Positions 6,441 to 13,975 of a DNA stretch of 31,931 nt are shown one piece after another. Under the pieces are notes generated by a model that saw only the letters and a program-made list of their open reading frames with translations, was not told the origin of the DNA and did not search any database. Source of the DNA: Pseudomonadota bacterium (GTDB lineage: Bacteria; Pseudomonadota; Gammaproteobacteria; Burkholderiales; Burkholderiaceae_D). The position numbers and the translations under genes are program-made. The stretch lies in contig JAEWEK010000103.1 in the NCBI GenBank assembly GCA_023389425.1, forward strand, positions 1-31,931, in the 5' to 3' direction. Numbering within the stretch: the first letter of the stretch is position 1; the number at the start of each line of letters is the position of its first letter.

Positions 6441-8794
6441 ATGCTCCCGCCGCCGCGATGCAGCCGACCGACACCGACCAGCGCCTGGCCTTCCTGCGCA
6501 AGCTGCAGGAAGTCACCACGCGCATCCACGCCACCGGCAATCTGGACGAGATCATGCTCGACCTCGGGCGCGACTTCTGCGACCTGTTCAGCTGCGACCG
6601 TTTCACGCTGTACGCGGTGACGCCGGAACGCGACCACATCGTCTCCAAGGTCAAGACCGGGCTGTCCTCGTTCCGCGACCTGCGCCTGCCGATTTCGGCC
6701 AGCTCCATCGCGGGCTACGCCGGCCACTCGCTCAAGACCATCAACATCGCCGACGTCTACGACGACGCCGAGCTCAAACGCATCTCGGGCGAGCTGCAGT
6801 TCCAGCGCGGCGTCGACCAGCGCACCGGCTACCGCACGCGGGAAATGCTGGTCGCGCCCCTGCTCGCCCAGTCTTCCGGCGAGCTGCTTGGCGTGGTCCA
6901 GTTCATCAACCACCTCGGCGGCGGCCCGTTCCCGCCGGTGGCGACCGAAGGCCTGAAGCAGCTGTGCGACACGCTGTCGGTCGCGCTGAACCAGCGCATG
7001 AAGCCGCAGCGCGTGCGCAGCAAGTACGACGCGCTGGTGCTGGAGGCGGTGCTGTCGGCGGCCGAACTGGAACAGGCGACCCGCGCCGCGCGCGACCGCG
7101 ACCTCGACATCGAGGAAGTGCTGGTGGCCGACTATCACGTGAAGCCCGCCGCCATCGGCCAGTCGCTGTCGAAGTTCTTCATGGTTCCCTACGAGCCCTT
7201 CCGCCCGGAGCGCGTCAAGCCGGTCGAGCTGCTGCGCAACCTGAAGACGCAGTACATCGAGGAGAACCAATGGCTGCCGCTGGAAGACGGCAAGGACGGG
7301 CTGGTGGTCATGGCGCTCGATCCCGAACGCGTCGGTTCCAGCCGCATCGTCAGCCAGATCTTCCCGCGTTCGAAGGTGAGCATGCGCGTGACCACCCGCG
7401 CCGAATTCGAACAGACCATGGACCAGTTCCTCGGCACCGGCCTGGGTGACGGCAGTTCGGTCGGCGAACTGCTGTCGGGGCTGGAGGACGACGATTTCGA
7501 CGGCGGCGACGGCCCGGCCGAAGTGTCGGAGGCGGTCGAGAACGAGCTGGTCAAGCTGCTCAACAAGGTCATCATGGACGCGCATCGCCAGGGCGTGTCC
7601 GACATCCACATCGAGCCGCTGCCGGGCAAGGGCAAGACCGGCATCCGCTTCCGCAAGGACGGCTCGCTGGTGCCCTACATCGAGATCCCGGCCAGCTACC
7701 GCAGCGCGCTGGTCGCACGCGTGAAAATCATGTGCGACCTCGATATCTCGGAGCGCCGCAAGCCGCAGGACGGCAAGATCAAGTTCAAGAAATACGGCCC
7801 GCTCGACATCGAGCTGCGCGTGGCGACGATTCCGTCGGCCGGCGGCGTCGAGGACGTGGTGATGCGCATCCTGGCGGCGGGCGAACCGATCCCGCTGGAC
7901 AAGCTCGGCGTCCTGCCCTACAACCTGGAAAGGCTGAAGTCCACCGTCGAAAAACCGTACGGCCTGTTCTTCGTCTGCGGACCGACGGGTTCGGGCAAGA
8001 CCACGACCCTGCACTCGATCCTGAACTACCTGAACACGCCGGAGACCAAGATCTGGACGGCGGAGGATCCGGTCGAGATCACGCAAAAGGGCTTGCGCCA
8101 GGTGCAGGTGAACCGCAAGGCGGGCCTGGATTTCGCGACCGTGATGCGGGCTTTTCTGCGCGCCGATCCGGACATCATCATGGTGGGCGAGATGCGCGAC
8201 AAGGAGACCGTCAGCACCGGCATCGAGGCCTCGCTGACCGGCCACCTGGTGTTCGCCACCCTGCACACCAACAGCGCCCCGGAATCCATCGTGCGCCTGC
8301 TGGACATGGGCATGGATCCGTTCAACTTTGCCGACGCGCTGCTCGGCATTCTGGCGCAACGCCTGGCCAAGCGCCTGTGCGCTTCGTGCAAGCAGGCCTA
8401 TCATCCGGATGACGAGGAAGTGAAGCTGCTGCTGGCCGAGTTCTGCGAGGAGCTCAAGGCCACGGAGGCCTTCAAGGCCGACCCGCAGGCGGCCCGTGCG
8501 AAGGTGCTGGGGGAGTGGAAGGAACGGTATGCGAACGGCGACGGCAAGTTCACGCTGTACCGCGCCGCCGGCTGCCCCGAATGCAACAAGGGCTACCGCG
8601 GCCGCATCGGCCTGCACGAGCTGATGATCGGGACCGACCGGGTGAAGAAGCTGCTGGTCGAGCATTCGCGCGTGGCCGCCCTGCTGGGCGCGGCGCTGGA
8701 AGACGGCATGCTGACCTTGAAGATGGACGGGATCGAGAAGGTGCTGGGCGGGTTCACCGACATCAAGATGGTGCGGCAGGTGTGCATCAAATGA
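6437..8794 (+). CDS. GAF domain-fused GspE/PilB-type ATPase
   Basis: The 785-residue protein starts at GTG 6437 (GGAGG at 6425-6429). An N-terminal GAF domain (about 15-185) is followed by a GspE/PilB N-terminal-like region (about 195-335), an acidic linker (about 350-362), and a type II/IV secretion ATPase core (about 365-785). ATPase motifs are intact: Walker A GPTGSGKT (515-522), Asp box TAEDPVE, Walker B in LRADPDIIMVGEMRD (574-588), and His box TGHLVFATLHTN. A tetracysteine zinc site is made of CASC (648-651) and a later CPEC. Such ATPases power type IV pilus or type II secretion assembly. No pilin, GspD-like or GspF-like gene lies in the window, so this one is an orphan or works with machinery elsewhere. 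The N-terminal region lacks the R...Q residues of c-di-GMP-binding MshEN domains. Confidence 0.9.
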   Translation: MNAPAAAMQPTDTDQRLAFLRKLQEVTTRIHATGNLDEIMLDLGRDFCDLFSCDRFTLYAVTPERDHIVSKVKTGLSSFRDLRLPISASSIAGYAGHSLKTINIADVYDDAELKRISGELQFQRGVDQRTGYRTREMLVAPLLAQSSGELLGVVQFINHLGGGPFPPVATEGLKQLCDTLSVALNQRMKPQRVRSKYDALVLEAVLSAAELEQATRAARDRDLDIEEVLVADYHVKPAAIGQSLSKFFMVPYEPFRPERVKPVELLRNLKTQYIEENQWLPLEDGKDGLVVMALDPERVGSSRIVSQIFPRSKVSMRVTTRAEFEQTMDQFLGTGLGDGSSVGELLSGLEDDDFDGGDGPAEVSEAVENELVKLLNKVIMDAHRQGVSDIHIEPLPGKGKTGIRFRKDGSLVPYIEIPASYRSALVARVKIMCDLDISERRKPQDGKIKFKKYGPLDIELRVATIPSAGGVEDVVMRILAAGEPIPLDKLGVLPYNLERLKSTVEKPYGLFFVCGPTGSGKTTTLHSILNYLNTPETKIWTAEDPVEITQKGLRQVQVNRKAGLDFATVMRAFLRADPDIIMVGEMRDKETVSTGIEASLTGHLVFATLHTNSAPESIVRLLDMGMDPFNFADALLGILAQRLAKRLCASCKQAYHPDDEEVKLLLAEFCEELKATEAFKADPQAARAKVLGEWKERYANGDGKFTLYRAAGCPECNKGYRGRIGLHELMIGTDRVKKLLVEHSRVAALLGAALEDGMLTLKMDGIEKVLGGFTDIKMVRQVCIK

Positions 8795-8866
8795 CGTAGG
8801 CAAGTCGGCCGCCCCATGCCGCGCCAACGGGCCTGCTGCGCCAGCTCTCGACGACTCAAATGGTCT

Positions 8867-8895
8867 ATGGGTCCCCGCCTTCGCGCGGACGACGC
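8867..8895. repeat. Solitary, degraded arm of the intergenic palindromic repeat
   Basis: This stretch (ATGGGTCCCCGCC...CGGACGACG) matches one arm of the palindromic repeats at 12213-12298 and 23993-24074, with a few mismatches. The second arm is missing. It lies between the convergent ATPase and phosphate transporter genes. Confidence 0.6.
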
Positions 8896-8913
8896 TCTAA
8901 CGGTAACAATAAA

Positions 8914-8936
8914 AAACCGGGCGACTGGCCCGGTTT
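8914..8936 (-). terminator. Rho-independent terminator between convergent genes
   Basis: The stem AAACCGGGC (8914-8922) pairs with GCCCGGTTT (8928-8936) around a 5-nt loop. Read on the - strand the hairpin is followed by six T residues, so it suits the DUF47-phosphate transporter transcript. On the + strand only a short T-rich tail follows, so termination of the ATPase transcript is less certain. Confidence 0.8.
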
Positions 8937-8955
8937 CTCATTTGAGCGATGCTGC

Positions 8956-9966
8956 TCAGAGAATGTGCTTCCCCACCCACCACGCGATCGCCGCCATGAA
9001 GGCCGACGCCGGGATGGTGAAGATCCACGCCCACACGATATTGCCCGCCACGCCCCAGCGCACCGCCGACGCGCGCTGCGCCGAACCGACGCCGACGATG
9101 GCGCCGGTGATGGTGTGGGTGGTGGACACCGGCGCGCCCATCGCGCTGGCGATGAACAGCGTGATCGCGCCGCCCGCCTCCGCGCAGAAGCCGCCCACCG
9201 GCTTGAGCTTGGTGATCTTCTGGCCCATGGTCTTGACGATGCGCCAGCCGCCGAACATGGTGCCGAAGCTCATCGCGAAGTAGCAGGAGACCGCCACCCA
9301 CGACGGCGGCGCCGCGTCCGTCGCCGCGGTCGCGCCGGCCGCGATCAGCAGCATCCAGATGATGCCGATGGTCTTCTGCGCGTCGTTGCCGCCGTGGCCA
9401 AGGCTGTAGGCCGCGGCCGAGAACAGCTGCAGGCGCCGGAACCAGTTGTCCACCTTGCGCGGCGGCGTGCGGACAAAAATCCACGACACGATCAGCATCA
9501 CGATCGAGCCGAGGATGAAGCCCAGCAGCGGCGACAGCACGATGAACTCGACCGTCTTCTGCAGGCCGTCGCCCTTCAGCGCGCCGGTGCCGCCCTTGGC
9601 CACGGCGGCGCCCACCAGGCCGCCGATCAGCGCATGCGAGGACGAGGACGGAATGCCGTAGTACCAGGTGATGACGTTCCAGACGATGGCCCCGACCAGC
9701 GCCCCGAAGATGACGTAATGGTCCACCAGCGCCGGGTCGATCGTGTTCTTGCCGACCGTGGCCGCCACGTGCAGGCCGACCGTGAAGTAGGCGACGAAGT
9801 TGAAGGCCGCCGACATCATCACCGCCGTCTGCGGCTTGAGCACGCCGGTCGACACCACCGTCGCGATCGCGTTGGCGGCGTCGTGGAAGCCGTTCATGAA
9901 GTCGAAGATGAGCGCGAGGCCGATCAGCAGGCCCAGCACCCACAGACTGATTTGGAGGGTTTGCAT
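8956..9966 (-). CDS. PiT-family inorganic phosphate transporter
   Basis: The 336-residue inner-membrane protein imports phosphate (family: Na+ or H+ coupled, low affinity). The PiT signatures are GFHDAANAIATVV near residue 24 and GHGGNDAQKTIG near the middle, with IPSSSSHALIGG and PVSTTHTITGAIVG marking the two related halves. Around ten hydrophobic segments are visible. The length fits short bacterial PiT proteins, being shorter than the 499-residue E. coli PitA. The start is ATG 9966 with GGAAGCGGA just upstream; the reading frame stays open further upstream, but that part overlaps the DUF47 gene in another frame and looks non-coding. Only 14 nt separate it from the DUF47 stop, so the two form an operon. 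The metal-phosphate specificity cannot be told. Confidence 0.93.
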   Translation of the reverse strand: MQTLQISLWVLGLLIGLALIFDFMNGFHDAANAIATVVSTGVLKPQTAVMMSAAFNFVAYFTVGLHVAATVGKNTIDPALVDHYVIFGALVGAIVWNVITWYYGIPSSSSHALIGGLVGAAVAKGGTGALKGDGLQKTVEFIVLSPLLGFILGSIVMLIVSWIFVRTPPRKVDNWFRRLQLFSAAAYSLGHGGNDAQKTIGIIWMLLIAAGATAATDAAPPSWVAVSCYFAMSFGTMFGGWRIVKTMGQKITKLKPVGGFCAEAGGAITLFIASAMGAPVSTTHTITGAIVGVGSAQRASAVRWGVAGNIVWAWIFTIPASAFMAAIAWWVGKHIL

Positions 9967-9980
9967 AGATCCGCTTCCGC

Positions 9981-10607
9981 TTACGCGTTTTCGACGATGA
10001 TGCCCTCGATGATGTTGGCAACATCCTCGCAGCGGTCGGTGACGGTTTCCAGGATCTCGTAGATCGCCTTCATCTTGATCAGGTTGCGCACGTCCGGCTC
10101 GTCGCGGAACAGCTTGGACATCGCGGCGCGCATCACGTGGTCGGCGTCCGATTCGAGGCGATCGATCTCTTCGCAGATGGCGACGATCTTCGGCGCATTG
10201 TCCATGTTGTTGAGCATATTTACGGCAGCCTGCACCTTCTCGCAGCAGGCCAGGCACAGCTCGGCCAGGCGCTTCGCTTCCGGGGTCACCGCGTGCAGGT
10301 CGTACAGCGAGATCGTCTGCGCCGCGTCTTCCATCATGTCGAGGATGTCGTCCATGCGGGTGATCAGCTTGTGGATGTCGTCGCGATCGATCGGGGTGAT
10401 GAAGGTCTTGTGCAGCAGGTCCACGCAAGCGTAGGTGACCTTGTCCGCCTGCTTCTCGACGCTTTCGACCGCGTGGGTGCGGTTTTCCAGGTCGTCGAAG
10501 TTGGTCATCAGGCCAACCATCTCCTGCGCCCCCTTCACGCACAAGGCCGCGTGCTGGTTGAACAGGTCAAAGAACTTGCCCTCGGTGGGCATCAGGCGTC
10601 CAAACAT
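9981..10607 (-). CDS. PhoU-like DUF47 protein, PiT accessory protein
   Basis: The 208-residue, all-helical protein is of the DUF47/YkaA type related to PhoU. Typical segments are AVESVEKQADKVTYACVDLLHK, TPIDRDDIHKLITRMDDILDMMED and ETVTDRCEDVANIIEGIIVENA. The paired acidic E/DxxxD patches resemble PhoU metal-binding motifs. DUF47 genes commonly sit directly before PiT genes and are thought to modulate the transporter; here the PiT gene follows after 14 nt. A ribosome site GGAG lies about 11 nt before ATG 10607. It is 72 nt downstream of dnaB on the same strand, with no clear terminator between, so readthrough from dnaB is possible. Confidence 0.9.
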   Translation of the reverse strand: MFGRLMPTEGKFFDLFNQHAALCVKGAQEMVGLMTNFDDLENRTHAVESVEKQADKVTYACVDLLHKTFITPIDRDDIHKLITRMDDILDMMEDAAQTISLYDLHAVTPEAKRLAELCLACCEKVQAAVNMLNNMDNAPKIVAICEEIDRLESDADHVMRAAMSKLFRDEPDVRNLIKMKAIYEILETVTDRCEDVANIIEGIIVENA

Positions 10608-10679
10608 CGTTTTTCTCCGTAGGTGAATCTCTTGGGACTTCGAACCCCCGGGGACGTGCCGCGAAGGTCTGGTATCGGC

Positions 10680-12068
10680 TTAGTCGCCCTGGTAGATGGC
10701 GAGGTTGCCGCTGTAATTGCCGAACTTGGTGTACATGCCCATCCAGGTCAGGCGCACCGCGCCGATCGGGCCGTTACGCTGCTTGCCGATGATGATCTCG
10801 GCCGTTCCCTTATCCGGCGAGTCGGGGTTGTACACCTCGTCGCGATACAGGAAGATGATGACGTCCGCGTCCTGCTCGATAGCGCCGGATTCGCGCAGGT
10901 CGGACATGACGGGACGCTTGTTGGGGCGTTGTTCCAGCGAGCGGTTCAGCTGCGACAGCGCGATCACCGGACAGCCCAGCTCCTTGGCCAGGCCCTTCAG
11001 GCTACGCGAGATCTCCGAGATTTCGGAGGCGCGGTTGTCGCCCGGCTTGGAACCCTGCATCAGCTGCAGGTAGTCGACGATGATCAGGCCCAGCTTGCCG
11101 CATTGGCGCGCCAGGCGGCGCGAGCGGGCGCGCATCTCGATCGGGTTCAGTGCCGGGGTCTCGTCGATGAAGATCTGGCACTCGTTCATTTTCTGGATCG
11201 CGTGCGTCAGGCGCGGCCAGTCTTCGTCGTTCAGCTTGCCGGTACGCAGGCGGTGCTGGTCGAGCTGGCCGATCGAGCCGAGCATACGCATGGCCAGCTG
11301 GGTGCCGCCCATCTCCATCGAGAAGATCGCCACCGGCAGGCCGGCTTCGACGGCCACGTTCTCGCCGATGTTGACCGAGAACGCGGTCTTGCCCATCGAC
11401 GGGCGGCCGGCGACGATCACCAGGTCGCCCGGCTGCAGGCCGGAAGTCATGCGGTCGAGGTCGATGAAGCCGGTCGGGACGCCGGTGATTTCGCCCTGGT
11501 TTTCGCGCGAATACAGTTCGTCGATGCGCTCGACCACCTGGGTCAGCAGCGGCTGCACCGGCAGCCAGCCGGAGGCGCCACGCGCGCCCTGCTCCGCGAT
11601 CGCGAAGATGCGCGATTCGGCTTCGTCGAGGATCTGCTTGACCTCGGAGCCCTGCGGGTTGAAGGCCTTGGACGAGACATCGTCGGCCACGGTGATGAGC
11701 TGGCGCAGCACGCCGCGGTCGCGGACGATCTCGGCATAGCGGCGGATATTGGCGGCGGACGGCGTGTTCTGCGCCATCGCGTTCAGGTACTGGAGGCCGC
11801 CCACTTCATCGGCCTTGCCGAGCTGGACCAGCGCTTCGTACACGGTGATGACGTCGGCGGGCTTGCCGGCGTTGATCAGGCGAACCATCTGTTCGAAGAT
11901 GATCCGGTGGTCATAGCGGTAGAAATCTTCCGCATGCATGAAGTCGGCAATCCGGTCCCACGCCGCGTTATCGCGCAGCAAGCCGCCAATGACGGATTGT
12001 TCTGCTTCGATGGAGTGCGGCGGGACGCGGATCGCTTCGATTTGCGGATCGGATGCGGGGGCGTTCAT
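10680..12068 (-). CDS. dnaB: Replicative DNA helicase DnaB
   Basis: The 462-residue protein unwinds DNA ahead of the replisome as a hexamer. The N-terminal domain begins at VPPHSIEAEQSVIGGLL. A linker region leads to the RecA-like helicase domain, with Walker A GRPSMGKTA, Walker B LIIVDYLQLM, and the conserved SQLNRSLEQRPNKRP...SDLRESGAIEQDADVI block. The length matches the family (E. coli 471). No intein is present. The ATG at 12068 has no Shine-Dalgarno sequence and follows a TATAAT box by only 9 nt, suggesting a leaderless or nearly leaderless mRNA. DnaB, PriB and the ribosomal genes are neighbours, as in many betaproteobacteria. Confidence 0.97.
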   Translation of the reverse strand: MNAPASDPQIEAIRVPPHSIEAEQSVIGGLLRDNAAWDRIADFMHAEDFYRYDHRIIFEQMVRLINAGKPADVITVYEALVQLGKADEVGGLQYLNAMAQNTPSAANIRRYAEIVRDRGVLRQLITVADDVSSKAFNPQGSEVKQILDEAESRIFAIAEQGARGASGWLPVQPLLTQVVERIDELYSRENQGEITGVPTGFIDLDRMTSGLQPGDLVIVAGRPSMGKTAFSVNIGENVAVEAGLPVAIFSMEMGGTQLAMRMLGSIGQLDQHRLRTGKLNDEDWPRLTHAIQKMNECQIFIDETPALNPIEMRARSRRLARQCGKLGLIIVDYLQLMQGSKPGDNRASEISEISRSLKGLAKELGCPVIALSQLNRSLEQRPNKRPVMSDLRESGAIEQDADVIIFLYRDEVYNPDSPDKGTAEIIIGKQRNGPIGAVRLTWMGMYTKFGNYSGNLAIYQGD

Positions 12069-12077
12069 GGTGGCGGC

Positions 12078-12106
12078 ATTATACCTGCTTCGGGTGGCGG
12101 GCTGAA
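12078..12106 (-). promoter_or_regulatory. Putative sigma-70 promoter of dnaB
   Basis: On the - strand a perfect TATAAT (12083-12078) is preceded by TTCAGC (12106-12101) with a 17-nt spacer. The -35 match is poor (3/6), but the -10 box is perfect. Transcription would begin about 2-4 nt before the dnaB ATG at 12068. Confidence 0.55.
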
Positions 12107-12212
12107 CGCGAGGGTAATTTTTTTTGGCAATAAAATTGCTGAAAACAACAGGAACTTTAGGGAAGACACTCTAAGTTGCGGCCAACGTTCAGCGCATCGC
12201 TAAAGCCGCTAC

Positions 12213-12298
12213 CGTCCTTCCCGCGCAGGCGGGAACCCCATTTTGCAAGCGCCGCCTTGCTGCACGCAAAATGGGATCCCCGCCTGCGCGGGACGACG
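12213..12298. repeat. Palindromic intergenic repeat, full copy (two arms)
   Basis: Two arms of about 33 nt, each with the core CCCGCGCAGGCGGG, are arranged as an inverted repeat (left 12213-12246, right 12266-12298) around a spacer of about 19 nt. Arms differ at only a few positions. The same design, with a slightly different core, occurs at 23993-24074, and one arm alone at 8867-8895. It resembles REP/BIME-like elements common in Burkholderiales. It sits in the 314-nt gap between dnaB and rplI, which otherwise holds the dnaB promoter and the rplI terminator. Confidence 0.8.
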
Positions 12299-12334
12299 TC
12301 TATCTTCGTTCGCGCGAGCCGGGCCGCAAAAAAC

Positions 12335-12360
12335 AAAAAGCCGGGCGAACCCGGCTTTTT
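12335..12360 (-). terminator. Rho-independent terminator of the rpsF-rplI operon
   Basis: The perfect 11-bp stem AAAAAGCCGGG (12335-12345) / CCCGGCTTTTT (12350-12360) has a 4-nt loop, read TTCG on the - strand. On the - strand it ends in TTTTTGTTTTTT. It lies 23 nt after the rplI stop. Its symmetry means it could also stop transcription on the + strand. Confidence 0.9.
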
Positions 12361-12382
12361 GCTTGATGCGTGAAGCGACGAC

Positions 12383-12835
12383 TTAGGCAGCTTCGCCGAC
12401 CACCGAGATGGTGATCTCTGCAACCACGTCGGTGTGCAGGGCGACTGCAACCGGGTGCTCGCCGGTGGTCTTCAGCGGGCCGGTCGGCAGGCGAACGGCA
12501 GCTTTCTCGACCGGGAAGCCTTGCTTGCTCAGCGCTTCGGCGATGTCGAAGTTGGTGACCGAACCGAACAGGCGGCCATCGACGCCGGCTTTCTGGGCGA
12601 TGGTGACGGTCATGCCGTTCAGCTTCTCGCCTTGCGCCTGGGCGGCTGCCAGCTTTTCAGCGGCGGCTTTTTCCAGCTCGGCGCGGCGGGCTTCGAACTC
12701 GGCCACTGCGGACTCGGTCGCGCGGCGTGCCATTTTTTGCGGGATCAGGAAGTTACGTGCGTAACCGTCCTTGACCTTGACCACGTCGCCCAGGTTGCCG
12801 ACGTTAACAACTTTTTCCAACAGAATGACTTGCAT
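12383..12835 (-). CDS. rplI: 50S ribosomal protein L9
   Basis: The 150-residue protein is a full-length L9. The N-terminal rRNA-binding domain has MQVILLEKVVNVGNLGDVV and VKDGYARNFLIPQKMA. A long charged helix follows (EFEARRAELEKAAAEKLAAAQ), then the C-terminal domain with DGRLFGSVTNFDIAEAL. L9 binds domain V of 23S rRNA near the L1 stalk. It is the last gene of the rpsF-priB-rpsR-rplI operon, followed by a strong terminator. The start is ATG 12835 with GGAG 6 nt upstream. Confidence 0.97.
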   Translation of the reverse strand: MQVILLEKVVNVGNLGDVVKVKDGYARNFLIPQKMARRATESAVAEFEARRAELEKAAAEKLAAAQAQGEKLNGMTVTIAQKAGVDGRLFGSVTNFDIAEALSKQGFPVEKAAVRLPTGPLKTTGEHPVAVALHTDVVAEITISVVGEAA

Positions 12836-12868
12836 ATTTTTCTCCAGGATTATCTAGTCGACGACCGA

Positions 12869-13159
12869 TCAAGCGTGGTGCAGGTCGGTGTACGGCAGCA
12901 GGGCCAGGTAACGGGCGCGCTTGATCGCGGTGTCCACCTGGCGCTGGTAGTGCGCCTTGGTGCCGGTCAGGCGTGCCGGCATGATCTTGCCGTTTTCCTG
13001 GATGAAGTCCTTCAGGGTGTCGACATCCTTGTAATCCACTTGCTCAACGCCAGCGGCGGTGAAGCGGCAGAACTTCTTGCGCTTGAACAGCGGGTTCTGC
13101 TGTTTGCGCTTCATCTTTTCTTTAGCTTTGTTTTTGTCGAACTTTTTACCGAATGCCAT
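12869..13159 (-). CDS. rpsR: 30S ribosomal protein S18
   Basis: The 96-residue protein contains the S18 core: FKRKKFCRFTAAGVEQVDYKD, then FIQENGKIMPARLTGTKAHYQRQ and AIKRARYLALLPYTD. It pairs with S6 on the 30S platform. The N-terminal basic extension (MAFGKKFDKNKAKEKMKRKQ) makes it about 20 residues longer than E. coli S18, a known trait of betaproteobacterial S18. It lies between priB (32-nt gap) and rplI (33-nt gap) in one operon. Confidence 0.97.
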   Translation of the reverse strand: MAFGKKFDKNKAKEKMKRKQQNPLFKRKKFCRFTAAGVEQVDYKDVDTLKDFIQENGKIMPARLTGTKAHYQRQVDTAIKRARYLALLPYTDLHHA

Positions 13160-13191
13160 TTTGAGGCTCCTGTATCTAAAATGTGCCGGCC

Positions 13192-13485
13192 TTAGGCCGC
13201 TGCACTGAAATCAATGATGTGAAACACCAAGGCTTTGCTGTTGCGGTTCTTCCGTGCCAGGAATCCCTTGAATTGCAGCGAAGCGCCCAGTTCCGCCCTG
13301 CTGAACCGGCCCGAAATCTCGCCCGCGGCCAGCGCGGGGACTTCGAACTCGACCTTCCTCGTTCCACCTGCTTCCGCCTGCTCCGATGCGTGCGCCAGGA
13401 TGGCTGACACGATCGGCACGCCGGCCGGGGTGTAGCGCAGTATGTCGCGCTCGAGGATGGTGCCGTTGAACTGGAACTGGTTCAC
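13192..13485 (-). CDS. priB: Primosomal replication protein N (PriB)
   Basis: The 97-residue single-stranded-DNA-binding OB-fold protein acts with PriA and DnaT-like steps to reload DnaB at stalled forks. The sequence runs MNQFQFNGTILERDILRYTP...AGVPIVSAILAHASEQ, with KVEFEVPALAAGEI and a C-terminal FKGFLARKNRNSKALVFHI. The position between rpsF (28-nt gap) and rpsR is the standard one and supports the call over a generic SSB paralogue. It is slightly shorter than E. coli PriB (104). Confidence 0.93.
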   Translation of the reverse strand: MNQFQFNGTILERDILRYTPAGVPIVSAILAHASEQAEAGGTRKVEFEVPALAAGEISGRFSRAELGASLQFKGFLARKNRNSKALVFHIIDFSAAA

Positions 13486-13513
13486 TGCCCTTTACGTGAT
13501 TCCCTGTAGCGGA

Positions 13514-13900
13514 TTACTGTGCAGCGGCGGCCGGAGCGGCAGCAGCTTGCTCGCGGTGGCTCTTGGCGGCGTCTTCGCGCTGGACCGATTTCATCATCGG
13601 CGACGGTGCGGTTTCGGCCTTCTTCATTTGAACGGTCAGGTGACGCAGCACGGCATCATTGAACTTGAATGCGGTTTCCAGCTCGACCAGGGTGTCGTTG
13701 TCGCACTCGATGTTCAGGCAGATGTAGTGTGCCTTCGGCAGCTTCTGGATCGGGTAGGCCATCTGGCGGCGGCCCCAGTCTTCGACGCGATGGATGTTAC
13801 CGCCGCGGCTGGTCACCGTGGCCTTGTAACGCTCGATCATCGCCGGAACTTGCTCGCTCTGGTCCGGGTGGACGATAAAAACGATTTCATAATGACGCAT
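13514..13900 (-). CDS. rpsF: 30S ribosomal protein S6
   Basis: The 128-residue S6 starts MRHYEIVFIVHPDQSEQVP and contains GGNIHRVEDWGRRQMAYPIQKL and KAHYICLNIECD. The Ala/Gln-rich C-terminal tail (about 25 residues) is a normal variable extension. The start at 13900 was preferred to an upstream in-frame ATG at 13936 because AAGGAG lies just before it and S6 proteins begin MRHYE; the upstream codons would also overlap the leader hairpin. It is first gene of the operon with priB, rpsR and rplI. Regulation: see the S6:S18 leader at 13932-13959 and the promoter at 13976-14005. Confidence 0.96.
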   Translation of the reverse strand: MRHYEIVFIVHPDQSEQVPAMIERYKATVTSRGGNIHRVEDWGRRQMAYPIQKLPKAHYICLNIECDNDTLVELETAFKFNDAVLRHLTVQMKKAETAPSPMMKSVQREDAAKSHREQAAAAPAAAAQ

Positions 13901-13931
13901 AAAAACACTCCTTATGGACGTTTGACAAATG

Positions 13932-13959
13932 CCCACCTCGGCGTCAAGACGAGTGTGGG
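13932..13959 (-). ncRNA. S6:S18-binding autoregulatory leader hairpin of rpsF mRNA
   Basis: Read on the - strand, CCCAC pairs with GTGGG (13959-13955 with 13936-13932), A13954 bulges, CT pairs with AG, and CGT/ACG form an upper helix closed by a CTTG tetraloop (13948-13945). Between the upper helix and the lower 3' strand, three bases CCG (13941-13939) remain unpaired. A hairpin with an unpaired CCG on its 3' side in the rpsF 5' UTR is the published S6:S18 repression motif, which mimics the 16S rRNA site. It lies about 10 nt after the predicted transcription start and 31 nt before rpsF, so excess S6:S18 would lower translation of the operon. The pairing is seen; the function is inferred from the known motif. 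Confidence 0.75.
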
Positions 13960-13975
13960 AAGGGGTTAGCCGGCT

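Noticed and set aside
6990..7450. A c-di-GMP-binding MshEN domain in the ATPase
   Set aside because: The region aligns in position, but the RLGxxL...Q ligand residues are not there.
6413..8827. An 804-codon open frame on the - strand
   Set aside because: Antisense to the GAF-ATPase, whose Walker and zinc motifs are intact.
10608..10679. A terminator between dnaB and the DUF47 gene
   Set aside because: CCCCCGGGG is palindromic but has no loop and no T-run.
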